NCBI RefSeq assembly: GCF_002127325.2
Contig: NC_035448.2
Span: forward strand, 6,596,915-6,660,914
Length of the DNA stretch: 64,000 nucleotides
Reading direction: 5' to 3'
Origin: Helianthus annuus
Lineage: Eukaryota; Streptophyta; Magnoliopsida; Asterales; Asteraceae
The notes under the pieces are model-generated. The model saw only the letters and a list, made by a program, of their open reading frames with translations, had not been told where the DNA came from and made no database searches. A program made the translations under genes and the position numbers. This document shows positions 11,309-22,847 of the stretch, piece after piece. Position 1 is the first letter of the stretch. Every line of letters starts with the position of its first letter.

Positions 11309-12467
11309 GAGTTAATTATACAGATAGTTTTTGTAGTTTATTGAAAGTAACATCCATGACTACTAACTTTTTTCTTGTAACAGGTTCAGGTTTTATGCTT
11401 TTGATTTTGTAACACCTTTAAGTATTAAGGCTAGTTTTTGTTAATTTTTCTGTTAAATCAATATAAAATGACTAAAATGCCCTTTTATAATTTTCTAGTT
11501 AGTACTCAAAGGTGTTACTTCCAATAAATCACAAGAACTATATGTATAATTAACTAAAAAAATATAAAAACTCATTGTATTTGAAAAAAATGTTATAAAA
11601 TATGCTACATAAAATATTTAATAGTTATATTCCTAAAATTAATATACATATAATTACCAAACGTCTATTATGAGGGAAAATATTGTAGTAGGGGCAATGT
11701 TTAGTTTTTTTTTTTATTAATTTGTGTATAACTAGTTTCAAAAAGAAATATGATAAATATAAAATTCATATAATTTCAAATATAATATACACATACATTT
11801 TTTAACATTTATTATAATCGGACCTACAAATTATCTCAAACATATAATTCAACCAAATCATCAACTCACGATAGGAACTTATAATATATCAATTTTATAG
11901 GAGTTGATTTATTGATGACTTGTAAAACCTGGTACAAAAAATATAATATTAACTAAACGAAGAATCGTAATAACATTTATAGTTCCAAATATAATAAAAG
12001 ATAAAAAATGTCTATGTATATTGTTCTGCAATAATATACATGAGTTTTATATTTATCATATTTCTTTTCGAAGTTAGTTATATAATAAATTAATCAGAAA
12101 AACTAAACATTGTCCTTACAATAGTGTTTCCCCTCATAATAAACGTTTGATAATTGTATGTATATTAATTTTAGGAATATAATTACTAAATATTTTTATG
12201 TAGCTTATTTTGTAATAACTTTTTTACAAATAAAATGAGCTTTTATATTTTTTAGAGTTAATTACACAGATACTCCTTGTTGTTTATTGAAAGTAACACC
12301 TTTGAGTACTAACATAAAATCATATAAGGGTATTTTAGTCATTTTTGTACTAATTTAACAAAAACAAATTAACGGTAGTTAGCCTTAAAACTCAAAGGTG
12401 TTACAAAATCGAAACCATAAAACCTGAATTTGTTACAAAAAAAAAGTTAGTACTCAATGGTGTTACT
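11309..12467. mobile_element. Long foldback element (arms about 430-445 bp)
   Basis: The left arm (about 11345-11790) matches the reverse complement of the right arm (about 12040-12467) through most of its length, including the shared stretch ATTCCTAAAATTAATATACAT. About 250 bp of AT-rich sequence separates them. Inside each arm is a smaller MITE-like unit starting GAGTTAATTA.ACAGATA and ending in its complement. The outer part of the right arm is missing. No coding sequence was found. Related termini occur at 22848-23703. Confidence 0.75.
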
Positions 12468-12661
12468 AGATTATTGTCACTAATTTAATGACACTTTCTC
12501 AATCTACCACTTGCAAACATTTAGGCTTTTAGTGCCACTTTTGTTTTCGCCACAATATAAAAAGGGACTTTTGTGTCGGTAAAAATTATTCTCATTTACG
12601 TATCAATACTATTTATAGTGGTACTTTGTTTTTGCCTCAATATAAAAAAGACGTTTGAGGC

Positions 12662-13210
12662 GTAACACCCCAAATTATCAACTTAATAAAATAAAGTAAA
12701 GATGAAAATGCAAAAGAAATGGATTAACGCTTAAGTCCAATAAGTATGTCATTGGCCTCAAGGGAAAGATGGTAATTTTGATGAAAAAAAAAACCCTAAA
12801 GGGGAAAAGATGGATGTAGCCTCCACATTCTTGCAAAACCTCCAAAACTTTAAGGAGAGAAAGTTAAGGAGATACAGTTAAGAATGTGTCCTTTGAAGCC
12901 GAGTTTTGAGAAATGATTGCAGGGGAACGACTTGGGAAACGATTCCACATTGTGTCTGATCGAGTTTGAGGAAGAAAAACCCATTTAAGTGATGTTTTTG
13001 ACGGGTTGGGTTTGGTTCAGGCAAGTCTCAGAGCTAAAAAACATGTAAGAGTTAATATGTTTTTTTTTTTTATGTTTGATGCATGAAATGATGTTATTAT
13101 CGATCCTTATGCATTTATAAAGAAAAAAAGTAGGATCTTGATATGAAACAAGTTCAAATATTAGATCAATCGTTACTTTGCGCGACTAGGGTTTTCACAA
13201 GGTACGTTGT
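12662..13210 (+). repeat. Possible chromovirus LTR relic
   Basis: The stretch begins GTAACACCCCAAATTATC, like the usual TGTAACACCCC start of plant chromovirus LTRs. It is followed by noncoding sequence with no polypurine tract or pol beside it. The right end is arbitrary. Confidence 0.3.
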
Positions 13211-14500
13211 GGAACAAATTTTGTATCGCTAAAAACTATTTTTAGTTAAATATATATTACTTTTAGTGACACATAATATCATAAAACTGTAAGAATAAAA
13301 ATATAATGTAAAAATTATAATATCATAAGTTCAATATAAGTTTGATCTGAAACATAATCCAAATGTTAGCAAACAAATATGTAATAAGTGAACATATTCA
13401 AAATGTTTACAAGAAAAGTCAAAATATTCTTTCGGATAGGAATTTCACTATAAGAAACTTAGCTTTAAGCAGGCTATGAATCATGTTATCTATATTCCTT
13501 TGAGGCCTCATATGTTGTTGACTCTACCATCATCATCCATATAATAGTCAACTCTTAGTAACGCAAAATATATGCAACTAGGAAAAGAAAAGATGCATGT
13601 TGGGGAATCTGTTATAAAAAGCTCGGTAATTAGAGTGTCATTCGATGGTTCACTCAAATTTCTCAATCGGATAAAACTTAGACTCAATCTGCAAGAACGA
13701 GTATAAATATTGTGTGTGATTTCGTGAACCAGAGAGTTGACTAAATGAAAGTATTTCAAATTTAGGGAGTTGGGAGTTTTCTTTTTATTAGTTCAAATTG
13801 CTTCTATTTAGAGCCAAGTGTGCATTCCGTACTCCCCTAATTTGCTTGATATATTTTATGAAACACTATGATCAATAAATCGATGCAATTATACTAAATA
13901 TCTAACAATGCATGCCTTAAGCTATAATTTTATAAAGTAGCATAGAAACCATATATATAGCAAGCATCCTGGCTAACATTTGAACAATATTTTGAGCAAT
14001 TCTTTTAAGTTATACACATTATATATTAAACATAAATGTTGGTGACATTTATATTTTATCCCTCATTTTTTTTTCCTTGGCCCAGGTTGCAATTATTGTT
14101 TGTTTAGTCCCTTGCATTGTTTATAAACTTAGTATTTTTTTTTTCTATCTGTTCACCCAAAGAAAGACCAAAAAGAAAGTGTGCAACAACCTTTTTTCAT
14201 CTTTGAGAACCCCTCTATAATTTTTAGCTCCTATTTCCTTTTAGATGTTATACATACCAACCCTTTCAATTTTTAATGCTTCAATTTTACCCTTTTACCA
14301 TATATAATATTCGGTTTTAACTTATGAAGTTTTTACTAATTTAATTTTCCTTTAATAACTTTCTTTCGCTAATTTCTTTTTTAAAAAAGCTATTTGTCGT
14401 TGTCTTTAAAAACTTTATAAAATATCATTTTAATCCTCTTGAATTTCTAAATTTTCGAGTGTATTCCTATTGTTTCTTTACTTTAAAATAACTAATTTTT
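13211..14500. other. AT-rich intergenic spacer
   Basis: Only short chance reading frames and homopolymer runs are seen. No gene or named repeat was recognised. Confidence 0.5.
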
Positions 14501-14740
14501 ACGTGCATATTTTTATGTACGTGTCGATATAAATTCGAGTTGATCGATGTTTCGACATAAATTTTTTCCGGAAACGAGTGAGGTCAGATATAGTGGGTTT
14601 TCGATTAAAAATCATTTTTTACGTACATATTTTTATGTATGTGTCATTATAAATTCGAGTTGGTCTACGTCTTGACGTAATTTTTTTTAAACGAGTCAAG
14701 TCAAATATAACACGTATTCGTGCTTATTTTATGTGTGTTT
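14501..14740. repeat. Two tandem units of 120 bp
   Basis: Both units begin ACGT(G/A)CATATTTTTATGTA, at 14501 and 14621, and share ATAAATTCGAGTTG and an AAACGAGT...GTCA.ATATA segment. They have diverged noticeably. Confidence 0.65.
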
Positions 14741-14988
14741 CGTAAATTTTGTTCCGAACCGAGTGGAGTCAAATTGTGGTTTCTTTTTTTCCCTTTTGAT
14801 TAAATGTGTTAGTTTTTCCTTTATACCCGTTATGTTTTCTACGTATACGTCAGATCTTATATAATACGTTATGATTGTGCGGTATAAATTCAATTTAATT
14901 TACGTTTTGATCTAATCACAATGCTTATATAGATTACATTAACTAATCCATTTGATGTCTGCGATTTACCCACAACACGTGTGGGTCT

Positions 14989-14996
14989 TATTACTA
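14989..14996. repeat. MITE target duplication, left (7-8 bp)
   Basis: TATTACTA, repeated at 15410-15417. Whether the first T belongs to the element or the duplication is ambiguous. Confidence 0.75.
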
Positions 14997-15410
14997 AGAG
15001 TAAATTACAAAAATCGTCCTTTATGTATGTCACCCCTTACAAACTGTGTCCTTTATCTTCAATAATTACAAAAAACATACTCGATGTTTGCAAACCCTTG
15101 CAAGTTATGTCCTTTAGCCCTAACTCAGTTAATTTTTTGTGATTAAATCTGACCAAATGGACCCCACATGAGGATATTTTGGTCATTTTACTCTCATGCG
15201 GGGTCCATTTGGTCAGATTTAACCTCAAAAATACCCTCATGTGAGGTCCATTTAGTCAGATTTAACCATAAAAATTAACTGAGTTAGGGCTAAAGGACAT
15301 AACTTGCAAGGGTTTGCAAACATCGAGTACGTTTTCTGTAATTATTGAAGACAAAGGATACAGTTTGCAATAAGTGACGTACATAAGGGACGAATTTTGT
15401 AATTTACTCT
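14997..15410. mobile_element. Palindromic MITE (about 414 bp)
   Basis: The whole element is an inverted repeat. The first 200 bp (AGAGTAAATTACAAAAATCG, then GATGTTTGCAAACCCTTGCA) match the reverse complement of the last 200 bp with few mismatches, leaving almost no loop. The centre has further GGTCCATTTGGTCAGATTTA copies. It is flanked by a 7-8 bp duplication TATTACTA, a size that suits hAT or Mutator-like mobilisation. It has no coding capacity, and a transcript would fold into a long hairpin. Confidence 0.85.
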
Positions 15411-15520
15411 ATTACTAATGTATATTGAAAATTAAAAACGTGTTGCTCAGATGGTGTTATTATTACTCGTGTATATTGAAAATAAAAAACATGTTGCTCG
15501 GAAGGATCAAAAGTGTTTGC
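15410..15520. repeat. Two tandem units of 51 bp next to the MITE
   Basis: TATTACT(AA/CG)TGTATATTGAAAA starts at 15410 and again at 15461, each followed by a GTTGCTC stretch. The MITE target duplication lies inside the first unit. Confidence 0.6.
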
Positions 15521-17542
15521 AATGTAAATGTCATTTGTGATTTAGAAAATAAAGAAAAACAAACACCAGATACACTGCTACTGTGCTACATGAAGATTCA
15601 GTCACTAGCTACAAGCTACACGCATACACTCACAACATCAAATTTAAGAATTTAATTACTGTCATTCAAGTTTTCAAGGTGTATGTATACAAATCTACGA
15701 TGTATACAAGCCCAAGGTACTGAAAGTCGTTATTTGTCATACTATCATGTATACATGCTTGTACAATCAAGTGTGCATCAAAGATTAATTTTGACTATGC
15801 CTCTAACATCATGCCTTCAACCAAGTGTACTAAACCATATTATGTTTACACAACATGATCACGATTGAATCAAAAGTGATCATGCCCTCTAGGATTCTTT
15901 GGCACGCTCAATGCGTAACCATCCTCATAGAAACGAAGAGAAATTAATGATTCACGTAACAACGTGTAATCATCAAACGACCCATGCTTATAAATACAAG
16001 TTCGCAAGTATAAATGCCGCCTTTAGCCGTCTAGGCTCCTTGCTATCCCAGTCTCAGTGTTTGAGGAACAAGAGCTCGAACTCGCTCCGCCATTTCCTCT
16101 GTCTTTTTCCTATCTTCAATTAAAGATACTACTGATAGACAAGGCTTGAGCATGCACCATTCCAACATAGCATATAGCATTTTGTTTCATCCTATAAAAG
16201 TACACTATGGTGAAATGAAGTCTAATTCTTATTATTCTTCTGTCTTCATATAGTTTTCTTTATTGTGGTGTGACATATGATTTTAATATTGATATGCTGG
16301 AATGACAAAAACAATCTTTTGTTAGATACTTTTTCTACTTTACAAAAAATAATAAGTAACCACTGATATTTTTGCTTTTTCAATAGTTTGAACTTTACAT
16401 TCTCCATCCAACCTTTTATCATATTTTGTATTTTGATGAATGACACTAAATAGTAAATACATAGATGGGCATAAAATATAACTAATCTTGAAAAATAATT
16501 AAAAAGTAAAAGAACTAGGTGACCAAGACCTCCTTAATCTTTATTCATTGGTTACATGAAATGTAACATGCATAGACCGTAACTTATATTATGATTAGGG
16601 TTCATTAGGCACATCCAGCTTAAACCATAAAAACATCATTTAACATGCTAATTAAATATATTTTTTATCAAACAATAATGATAATAGAACTCTTAATTAA
16701 TTCCATCTAATGCATCTTTCAGTCTAGATATTTATCATTCGCATGCAATCAAATTCTTCCATCAGCATATCATCTTCTCTTAATCCTTAGTCTCTTGCAT
16801 GTCTCGACAAACATCCTGCAATTTATCATCACCAATTTATTTACACATATTCAAATTACAAGTTAAAAAATATTCTAATTACACAATTTTGTTTCTCAGT
16901 TGAAAAATAAATTGTCAACATATTCCATTAATCATTATGTGAAATTACACTACATATCTAATAATTTTTCATTGTCAGAACAAATTCTTGGATAATATGG
17001 TAGTACTTCAAAAGATCGGAGAACATCATACATTTGATTTTTATCATATTTTTTTTCAAAATGTCACCTAGATTGATCTTTGTCGGCAACAAGCATTGCT
17101 CTAAAATTTAAAAGCAAGAAAATGAGTGATTTGACATTAAAGCCACTATCAATAAATTTAAAAAAAAAAAAACGAATTAAAAAATTAAACTACCATTGGA
17201 ACTGGTCCTCAAATCTTAAAAACCAGATCATGTGAATATGTGATTGATATCTGTAGAATATTGATAGATTCTTATTATACAAATTATCATTATCCATAAA
17301 ATCTTGACAAAACATAATAATAAAGATGTATACAACGATATTAAACACCAAGAATAATAATAATAAACGTATACATGTTCACGAGTTTTAATCAGAACTA
17401 GTACAAAGTGCAGGTCTGATCAAATTTTGTTTTCTTAACATTGATGTTGAATTGTTGATAATTCATTTATAATTCCACATTTCTTTTTTTCACAAAAACC
17501 AAACCACTTTAATTATTATATAGGTTGGTTAGTTGTATATAA
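15521..17542. other. Intergenic spacer, no gene recognised
   Basis: Reading frames here are short, show no known domain and are AT-rich. A TATA-like CTTATAAATAC near 15988 followed by a GC-richer stretch to 16110 could be a promoter relic, but no coding sequence follows it. Confidence 0.45.
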
Positions 17543-18706
17543 CTAGTGTAATGCGCTGCCCGCGTTGCGGGGCGCTAAATTGAATATTTACTAGTTTAAT
17601 AATATGTACGTCTTTATTTCAGTTACTTATACATGTTACTTATAACACGCTCTAAAAAAAGATATTTCGAGTTAACCAATTAAAGCAAAACACTAACATA
17701 GTTTTGCTTAAAAAATAACTAAAACGATGGCAAGCATGAAATTTAGAGCTGGGGGCAAAACAATAATTTGTCAGGACCAATTAGCGAGTGCTAGGCAGCT
17801 GTTTGACACGGATAAAAACCATATTGAGTCAACCAAGTAAAATAAAACACTACCATAGTTTTGAAAAAAAAATGCAAAATTGCAATTTTGAACTGCGGTA
17901 AAATCGTAATTTTGGAATGGAGGCAAAATCATATTTTGAACTGGGGGTAAAACCATATTATTATTATGAACCGAAGGCAAAATCGTAATTTTGAGCTGGG
18001 GCCAAAACCAAAATTTTATTTTAAACTTAGGGCAAAATCATAATTTTTAAATGGGGATAAATCGTAATTTGGCAGGACCATAGCTATGGGGAAACCATAA
18101 TTTTTTTAACTGTTGCCAAAATCGTGTTTTTTAACTGAGGGCAAAATCATAATTTTAAGCTGGGGGCAAAACCACAATTTTATTTTGAACTGGGGGCAAA
18201 ATCGTATTTTTGAAATGGGGCAAAATCGTAATTTTAAACTGGGGATAAAATTGTAGTTTGGCATGACCAATAAAAAAGTGGTAGACAGCTGCTTGATACT
18301 GTTCCATATCTTCCTCTTGTAGTAATAGATAACTATTATATGTTATTTTGAACTGTGGGCAAAATCGTATTTTTTTAACTGAGGGTGAAATCGTAATTTT
18401 AGGCTGGGGGCAAATCACAATTTTATTTTGAAATGAGGGCAAAATCGTATTTTTGAAATGGGGACAAAATCATGATTTTAAACTGAGGAGAAAATTGCAG
18501 TTTGACATGACCAATTAAGAAGTGGCAGACAGCGGATTGACAATGTTTCGTATCTTCTTTTTGTAGTAATAGATAACTATTATATGACAAGATTAAAAAA
18601 AACAAAAAAAATTAAAATAAAAAAGCAAGCTGGTTGTTTGCCGCCACTTTGACCAATAATAATTAATAAAACATTACTATTCCCCATCGAAAACGTATAT
18701 GTAGTA
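17543..18706 (-). mobile_element. Non-autonomous Helitron A with internal minisatellite
   Basis: Read on the minus strand, the left edge has a hairpin GCCCCGCAACGCGGGC followed by GCGCATTACACTAG and a host T, as expected for a Helitron 3' end. The right edge reads T(T)TACTACATATACG, close to the usual TCTACTA... 5' end with C changed to T. The interior has no Rep/helicase. It is filled with a degenerate unit of about 25 bp, and from about 18110 to 18586 these form two larger units of about 245 bp. Helitrons move by rolling-circle replication using an autonomous partner's protein. Confidence 0.65.
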
Positions 18707-19745
18707 AACTAGTTAATGCCACCGTCCGCGTTGCGGGGCGATGGCCTAATAATTCTCAATCAATTAAAAAAACACTATTATAGTTTTGTTAGGAAAAAAA
18801 ACTAAAACGATGACAAGACCGTAGTTTTGAGCTTAGGGCAAAACTGTAGTTTGTAAGGATTAATGAGCGAGTTTTAGGAAGTTCCTTAACATGGAAAAAA
18901 TTTAAATCCAGTCAACTAATAAAAAAACACTTTTATAGTTTTGCTAAAAAAACTAAAACGACAGCAATATTGTAATTTTAACTAAGGGCAAAGTTGTATT
19001 TGTTGACTTGGGTAAAATCGTAATTTGGCAAAAGTTAAAGTGATGGCAATACTATAAATTTGAACCGGAGACAAAATCGTAATATAACTTTGCACTAAGC
19101 ACAAAATCGTAATTTTAAGCTGGGGACAAACTATATTTATAATTTGAACTGGAGCAAAATCAAAATTTTAAACTGAGAGCAAAATCGTAATTTTGAATAG
19201 GGGGCAAAAGCATAGTTTTAATTTGAACCGGGCAAAAACATAATTTTAAACCGAAGGCGAAATCAAATGCAAAGTCGTCATTTTTAGTTTGGGGCAAAAT
19301 AAAATTACGTTTTTTATAATTTACGATTTTGTCCCAGCTCAAAATAAAATTACGTTTTTGCCCGCAGCTCAAAAATTATATTTAAACTGGAGGCGAAATC
19401 ATAATTTTAAACTGAGAGCAAAATCATAATTTTGAGCTAGGGGAAAAATATAATTTTCTTTTGAACTGTGGGCAAAAACGTAATTTTGAGCTGAGGGCAG
19501 AATCGTAATTTTGAGCTAGAGGGAAGGGGAACAATTTATTTTGAAGTGGGTGCAAAAACGTAATATTAAACGGAGGGCGAAACCATAATTTGAAACTGGG
19601 AACAAAATTAAAAGTGAGTTTTTGAACCGAGGGCAAAAGCGTAATTTTGAGCTAGGGACAAAATTATAATTTTATTTTGAGCAGGGGGCAAAAACGTAAT
19701 TTTAAATAAAGGACGAAAGCGTAATTTTAAACTGGAGATAAAATA
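17740..19745. repeat. Degenerate minisatellite, unit about 25 bp
   Basis: Dozens of variants of GAACTGGGGGCAAAATCGTAATTTT fill this interval, interrupted by the Helitron A/B boundary near 18660-18790. Units vary in G-run length and A/T tail. A second motif (GACCAAT..A.AAGTGG.AGACAGC) recurs at 17775, 18265, 18505 and, diverged, 19760. Confidence 0.85.
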
Positions 19746-19849
19746 AAATAAAAAAAAGCTGGTCCAATAGGGAAGTGCGACACAGCTGTGTGGCACTATT
19801 CCCCCAAACTTGGTTTTGTATACTATTCCCCCTGGTTTTGTATAGTAGG
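18709..19849 (-). mobile_element. Non-autonomous Helitron B with internal minisatellite
   Basis: The left edge read on the minus strand has a hairpin CGCCCCGCAACGCGGACGG, then TGGCATTAACTAG and a host T. The right edge read on the minus strand is CCTACTATACAAAACC, near the TCTACTA start of a Helitron. Length is about 1.14 kb, close to element A, and both share GGGGGAATAGT near the 5' end and the minisatellite interior. It lies head to tail directly beside A. No protein is encoded. Confidence 0.62.
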
Positions 19850-19850
19850 G

Positions 19851-19985
19851 TAATGTTAGGAAAAACTCGATTTTATTCAACTTCTTTCATTTATTTCAAT
19901 TACTACGTTATCGGTTGATTGGTTGTATATAATGTTAGGAAAAACTCGATTTTATTCAACTTCTTTCATTTATTTCAATTATTAG
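19851..19985. repeat. Direct repeat of about 54 bp, period 79 bp
   Basis: TAATGTTAGGAAAAACTCGA and the following 34 bases occur at 19851 and again at 19930, nearly identical. The first copy touches the right edge of Helitron B. Confidence 0.85.
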
Positions 19986-20633
19986 GTAAAAAAACTCGTG
20001 TATTACATACATTGAATAAGTAATTTTTTTAATATTTGAAGTTTTGAGTTTGTGTAATAATAATAACAAGTCGGTTCATGCTACCGAGTAGTTTTACATC
20101 AATGGACTCGTATCGTCATTCTAATCAAAAGCCCTAAAAAAATCTGCTTGTAATTTGGAAAAAAGCTTAACTTCGTTAAGTTTTTTTAACGGGTGACCAT
20201 TGTAGGAAAAATAGGTGAAAGATGGGACTGGTAAAGGAAATATTTTAAGATGAGATTATTAATGGCCAATAAGGTATAGATGGGATTATTACAGACCAAT
20301 TTCCCTATGTTAAAAACTTGAAAGCATATATATGTCAAACCTCTTATTTTTCAAAGTTAGACCCTAAATATCTCTCTTTTTCAAAATTCGTCCACAAATG
20401 AGCTATTTTTTTTTTTTTTTTGGTTGTAAAAACACAGCAATCATACATTTCTTTTTGTAAAAACACAGCAACCATTTATGCTAAACTCTAAATAAAAAAA
20501 AAACCAAGTTGATTACAGTTGCATTAACAACTTGTAAACCATTTGCTTTAGACGAGTAAAATAACAAAAAAGTCTTTAATATTTAAATTTCATTAACTTA
20601 TATACTAGCTTACACAATTACTATTTATTTATA

Positions 20634-20634
<1 letters not shown>
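19986..20634. other. AT-rich spacer
   Basis: No gene was recognised. Two nearby copies of GTAAAAACACAGCAA occur around 20426 and 20457, after a poly-T run at 20408-20421. Confidence 0.5.

Positions 20635-20718
<84 letters not shown>
20635..20718. repeat. (ATT)n microsatellite, about 28 units
   Basis: An uninterrupted ATT repeat of about 84 bp, ending TTATATTAAACC. Likely polymorphic in length. Confidence 0.95.
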
Positions 20719-20719
<1 letters not shown>

Positions 20720-20828
20720 TAAACCACATCATATTAGCTACAATGGAGTTTTAGGTTTTTTAACACAAGACTTCAATAATTATTATTTGAAAAATATACT
20801 TTTTCTTTTCTTTCTTATTTAACACTAA

Positions 20829-20865
20829 CTAGGATTAAGCACCCCCGCGTTGCGGCGGGGGCGAA
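20829..20865 (-). mobile_element. Helitron C 3' end (other end not found)
   Basis: On the minus strand a strong hairpin with stem 20842-20848 paired to 20855-20861 (CCCCCGC with GCGGGGG) is followed by TGCTTAATCCTAG and host T. This is a textbook Helitron 3' terminus. The element should extend to the right; its TC 5' end was not located. Confidence 0.65.
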
Positions 20866-21109
20866 CACCAATGTCACACTACTGCCAACGACCACCAATA
20901 CTGAAGTTGCAGCGTGTTAATGCGAAGAAAATAAACCGAAACGTAATATATATAAAAGAATAATTAAGTCGATCTAGGACCTGCGCATTACGATGAACCT
21001 GTCAAACGGAAAAAAATAGACAACGTAAAAACGTTTAACCACACACGCACACTGCGCCATGTTAACTCACAAAATTTAGAACGGAACGTAAACGAAAATT
21101 TTGCGAAAA

Positions 21110-21330
21110 ATAAAAAGTATAGAAGACTAAAGTTGAAAGTAAAAAAGTTGTGAGGTTAAATTGTAAAAGATGAAAAGTTTTGGGCTTAAAAGTAAAAAAA
21201 TCAAATAGTTTTGGGTTAAAAGTGAAGATGAAAAGTTTTGGGATTAAAAGTAAAAAAAACAAATAGTTTTGGGTTAAAAGTAAAGAATCAAATAGTTTTG
21301 GTTAAAAGTAAAACAAATCAATTTCTTTTA
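21110..21330. repeat. Minisatellite of AGTTTTGGGTTAAAAGTAAA-like units
   Basis: Seven or so imperfect copies of AGTTTTGGGTTAAAAGTAAA with variable spacers of about 10-15 bp. It lies inside the presumed Helitron C body. Confidence 0.8.
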
Positions 21331-21798
21331 AAAACTCCCAAAGCATAAAGTACCACACCTTTATGCCTAAAAATATTACAAATTATAGTATTGGGTAATG
21401 GCAATATAAAGCGTGAAGTGTTTGTACACCATTGTACAATACCATTAAGCATAAAAAAGCAATTAAGCATGATGCACAATAGCTCAATGCATACAAGTGT
21501 TACAAATTATATCTATTATAGGAGCCACATATCGGATAACGTCCAAGAGAAGGACTTGAAGTTCAAGCCCCACTATATATGGTCTTATGCTTGCTACAGA
21601 CTCACACATTATCATGGGGTACCCTACGCAATAATCCCTTGTACTCTCGTGTGACTCAAAGTTGTAAACCCACATTTGGTACAACCCTAAGATGCATAAT
21701 ACATCTACAAAGCTTGATGTAGAAGCTTTAATGCAACAAAATGTTGCAAATTATACTATTATATAATATATAATTATATAATATATAATGTATAATGT

Positions 21799-22022
21799 AC
21801 AACCAACAATACAACAAAGAAAACAAAAAACATACCTAAAGCATAAAGTACAAATCCACCATGCACAAACATGTTGCAAAATTATAATATATAATTTAGA
21901 AAAAAAATATGTTTTTTACAACCAACAAAACAAACAATACAACAAAGAAAACCAAAAACATACCTAAAGCATAAAGTACAAATCCATCATGCACAAACAT
22001 GTTGCAAAATTATAATATATAA
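21799..22022. repeat. Tandem duplication, period 119 bp
   Basis: ACAACCAACAATACAACAAA at 21799 and its counterpart at 21918 each lead into the shared CATACCTAAAGCATAAAGTA and ATGTTGCAAAATTATAATAT. Confidence 0.85.
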
Positions 22023-22194
22023 TGTTTTCTTACTATTTACTTAACCCATGTTTATGTTTATAAAAATAAATCTTACATTTACCACGATATCTATTTCCAG
22101 TTTATTTATTTATGATATTTGAAATTTTCAATAGCTTAGTATTAATTTAAAATTAACTAAAAATTACATAATTAAAAAATTATAATATTTTTAT

Positions 22195-22730
22195 GTCGAT
22201 ACTCGGTACCAATACTATCAGAACCAGCGCCGCTATTCGTAATGTACGTCTTTAATCTATTTAAATTTTATTTAATTTAATTTTCTTAATAGTTTATGTT
22301 CGTTGACTTTTGAAAAAAAAAAAATCTGAACACACGACCATGTGTAATCTTTTGCTAGGCATTATGGTATAAATTTGTATTCAGAACAGATTTTTTTTGT
22401 TATCTTAATTTATGCGAGTGCTGCTACCAGGACAAACGAACTGATTTCGACCGAGCAACAACGGTACCAGTATTAGTATTTCTGGAACCGTTATTGATAT
22501 ATGTCATTATGGTTTTAGATCAATGTAAAATATTACTGGAACTGTTATTGATATATGTCATTATGGTTTTAGATCATTGTAAAATACGTGCCAAAATCTT
22601 TTTAGACATATCAAGATTTTATTTTTGGGATTTTTTTTTTCTTTCAGTTGCTATAACGAGTGTTAGTAACGTAAAGAACTGAACCGACACAGATCGAGTT
22701 CCCGCTGCGTAGCGCGAGGTATCCCACTAG
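22195..22730 (+). mobile_element. Helitron D 3' end, plus strand (left end not defined)
   Basis: The right edge has hairpin CGCTGCGTAGCG (22703-22714), then GAGGTATCCCACTAG and a host T at 22731, a typical plus-strand Helitron 3' end. The body holds a 54-bp-period direct repeat from 22482 (GTTATTGATATATGTCATTA twice) and CGGTACCA motifs at 22206 and 22464. The left boundary given is arbitrary. Confidence 0.5.
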
Positions 22731-22847
22731 TTACTTTATTATATATAGACTATTCTATTAACAAAATAATTATATGTTATAATACATTAATGAAGTAATA
22801 ACTTAATATTCGTTTGGTATTAAAAACAAGTTGATTACGGATAATAA

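Noticed and set aside
13508..13759. Minus-strand frame of 83 codons
   Set aside because: AT-rich, no motif, no start context or splice partner; treated as chance.
15866..16130. Possible host gene promoter and short coding sequence
   Set aside because: A TATA-like box is present, but the downstream ATG meets a stop within seven codons and no domain is seen.
17771..19880. Minus-strand frames with repeated QFKIT and PPVQN peptides
   Set aside because: They come from translation of the 25-bp minisatellite; no start context and no conserved frame among units.
21391..21684. Overlapping frames on both strands within the Helitron C body
   Set aside because: No recognisable domain on either strand; likely chance in repetitive sequence.
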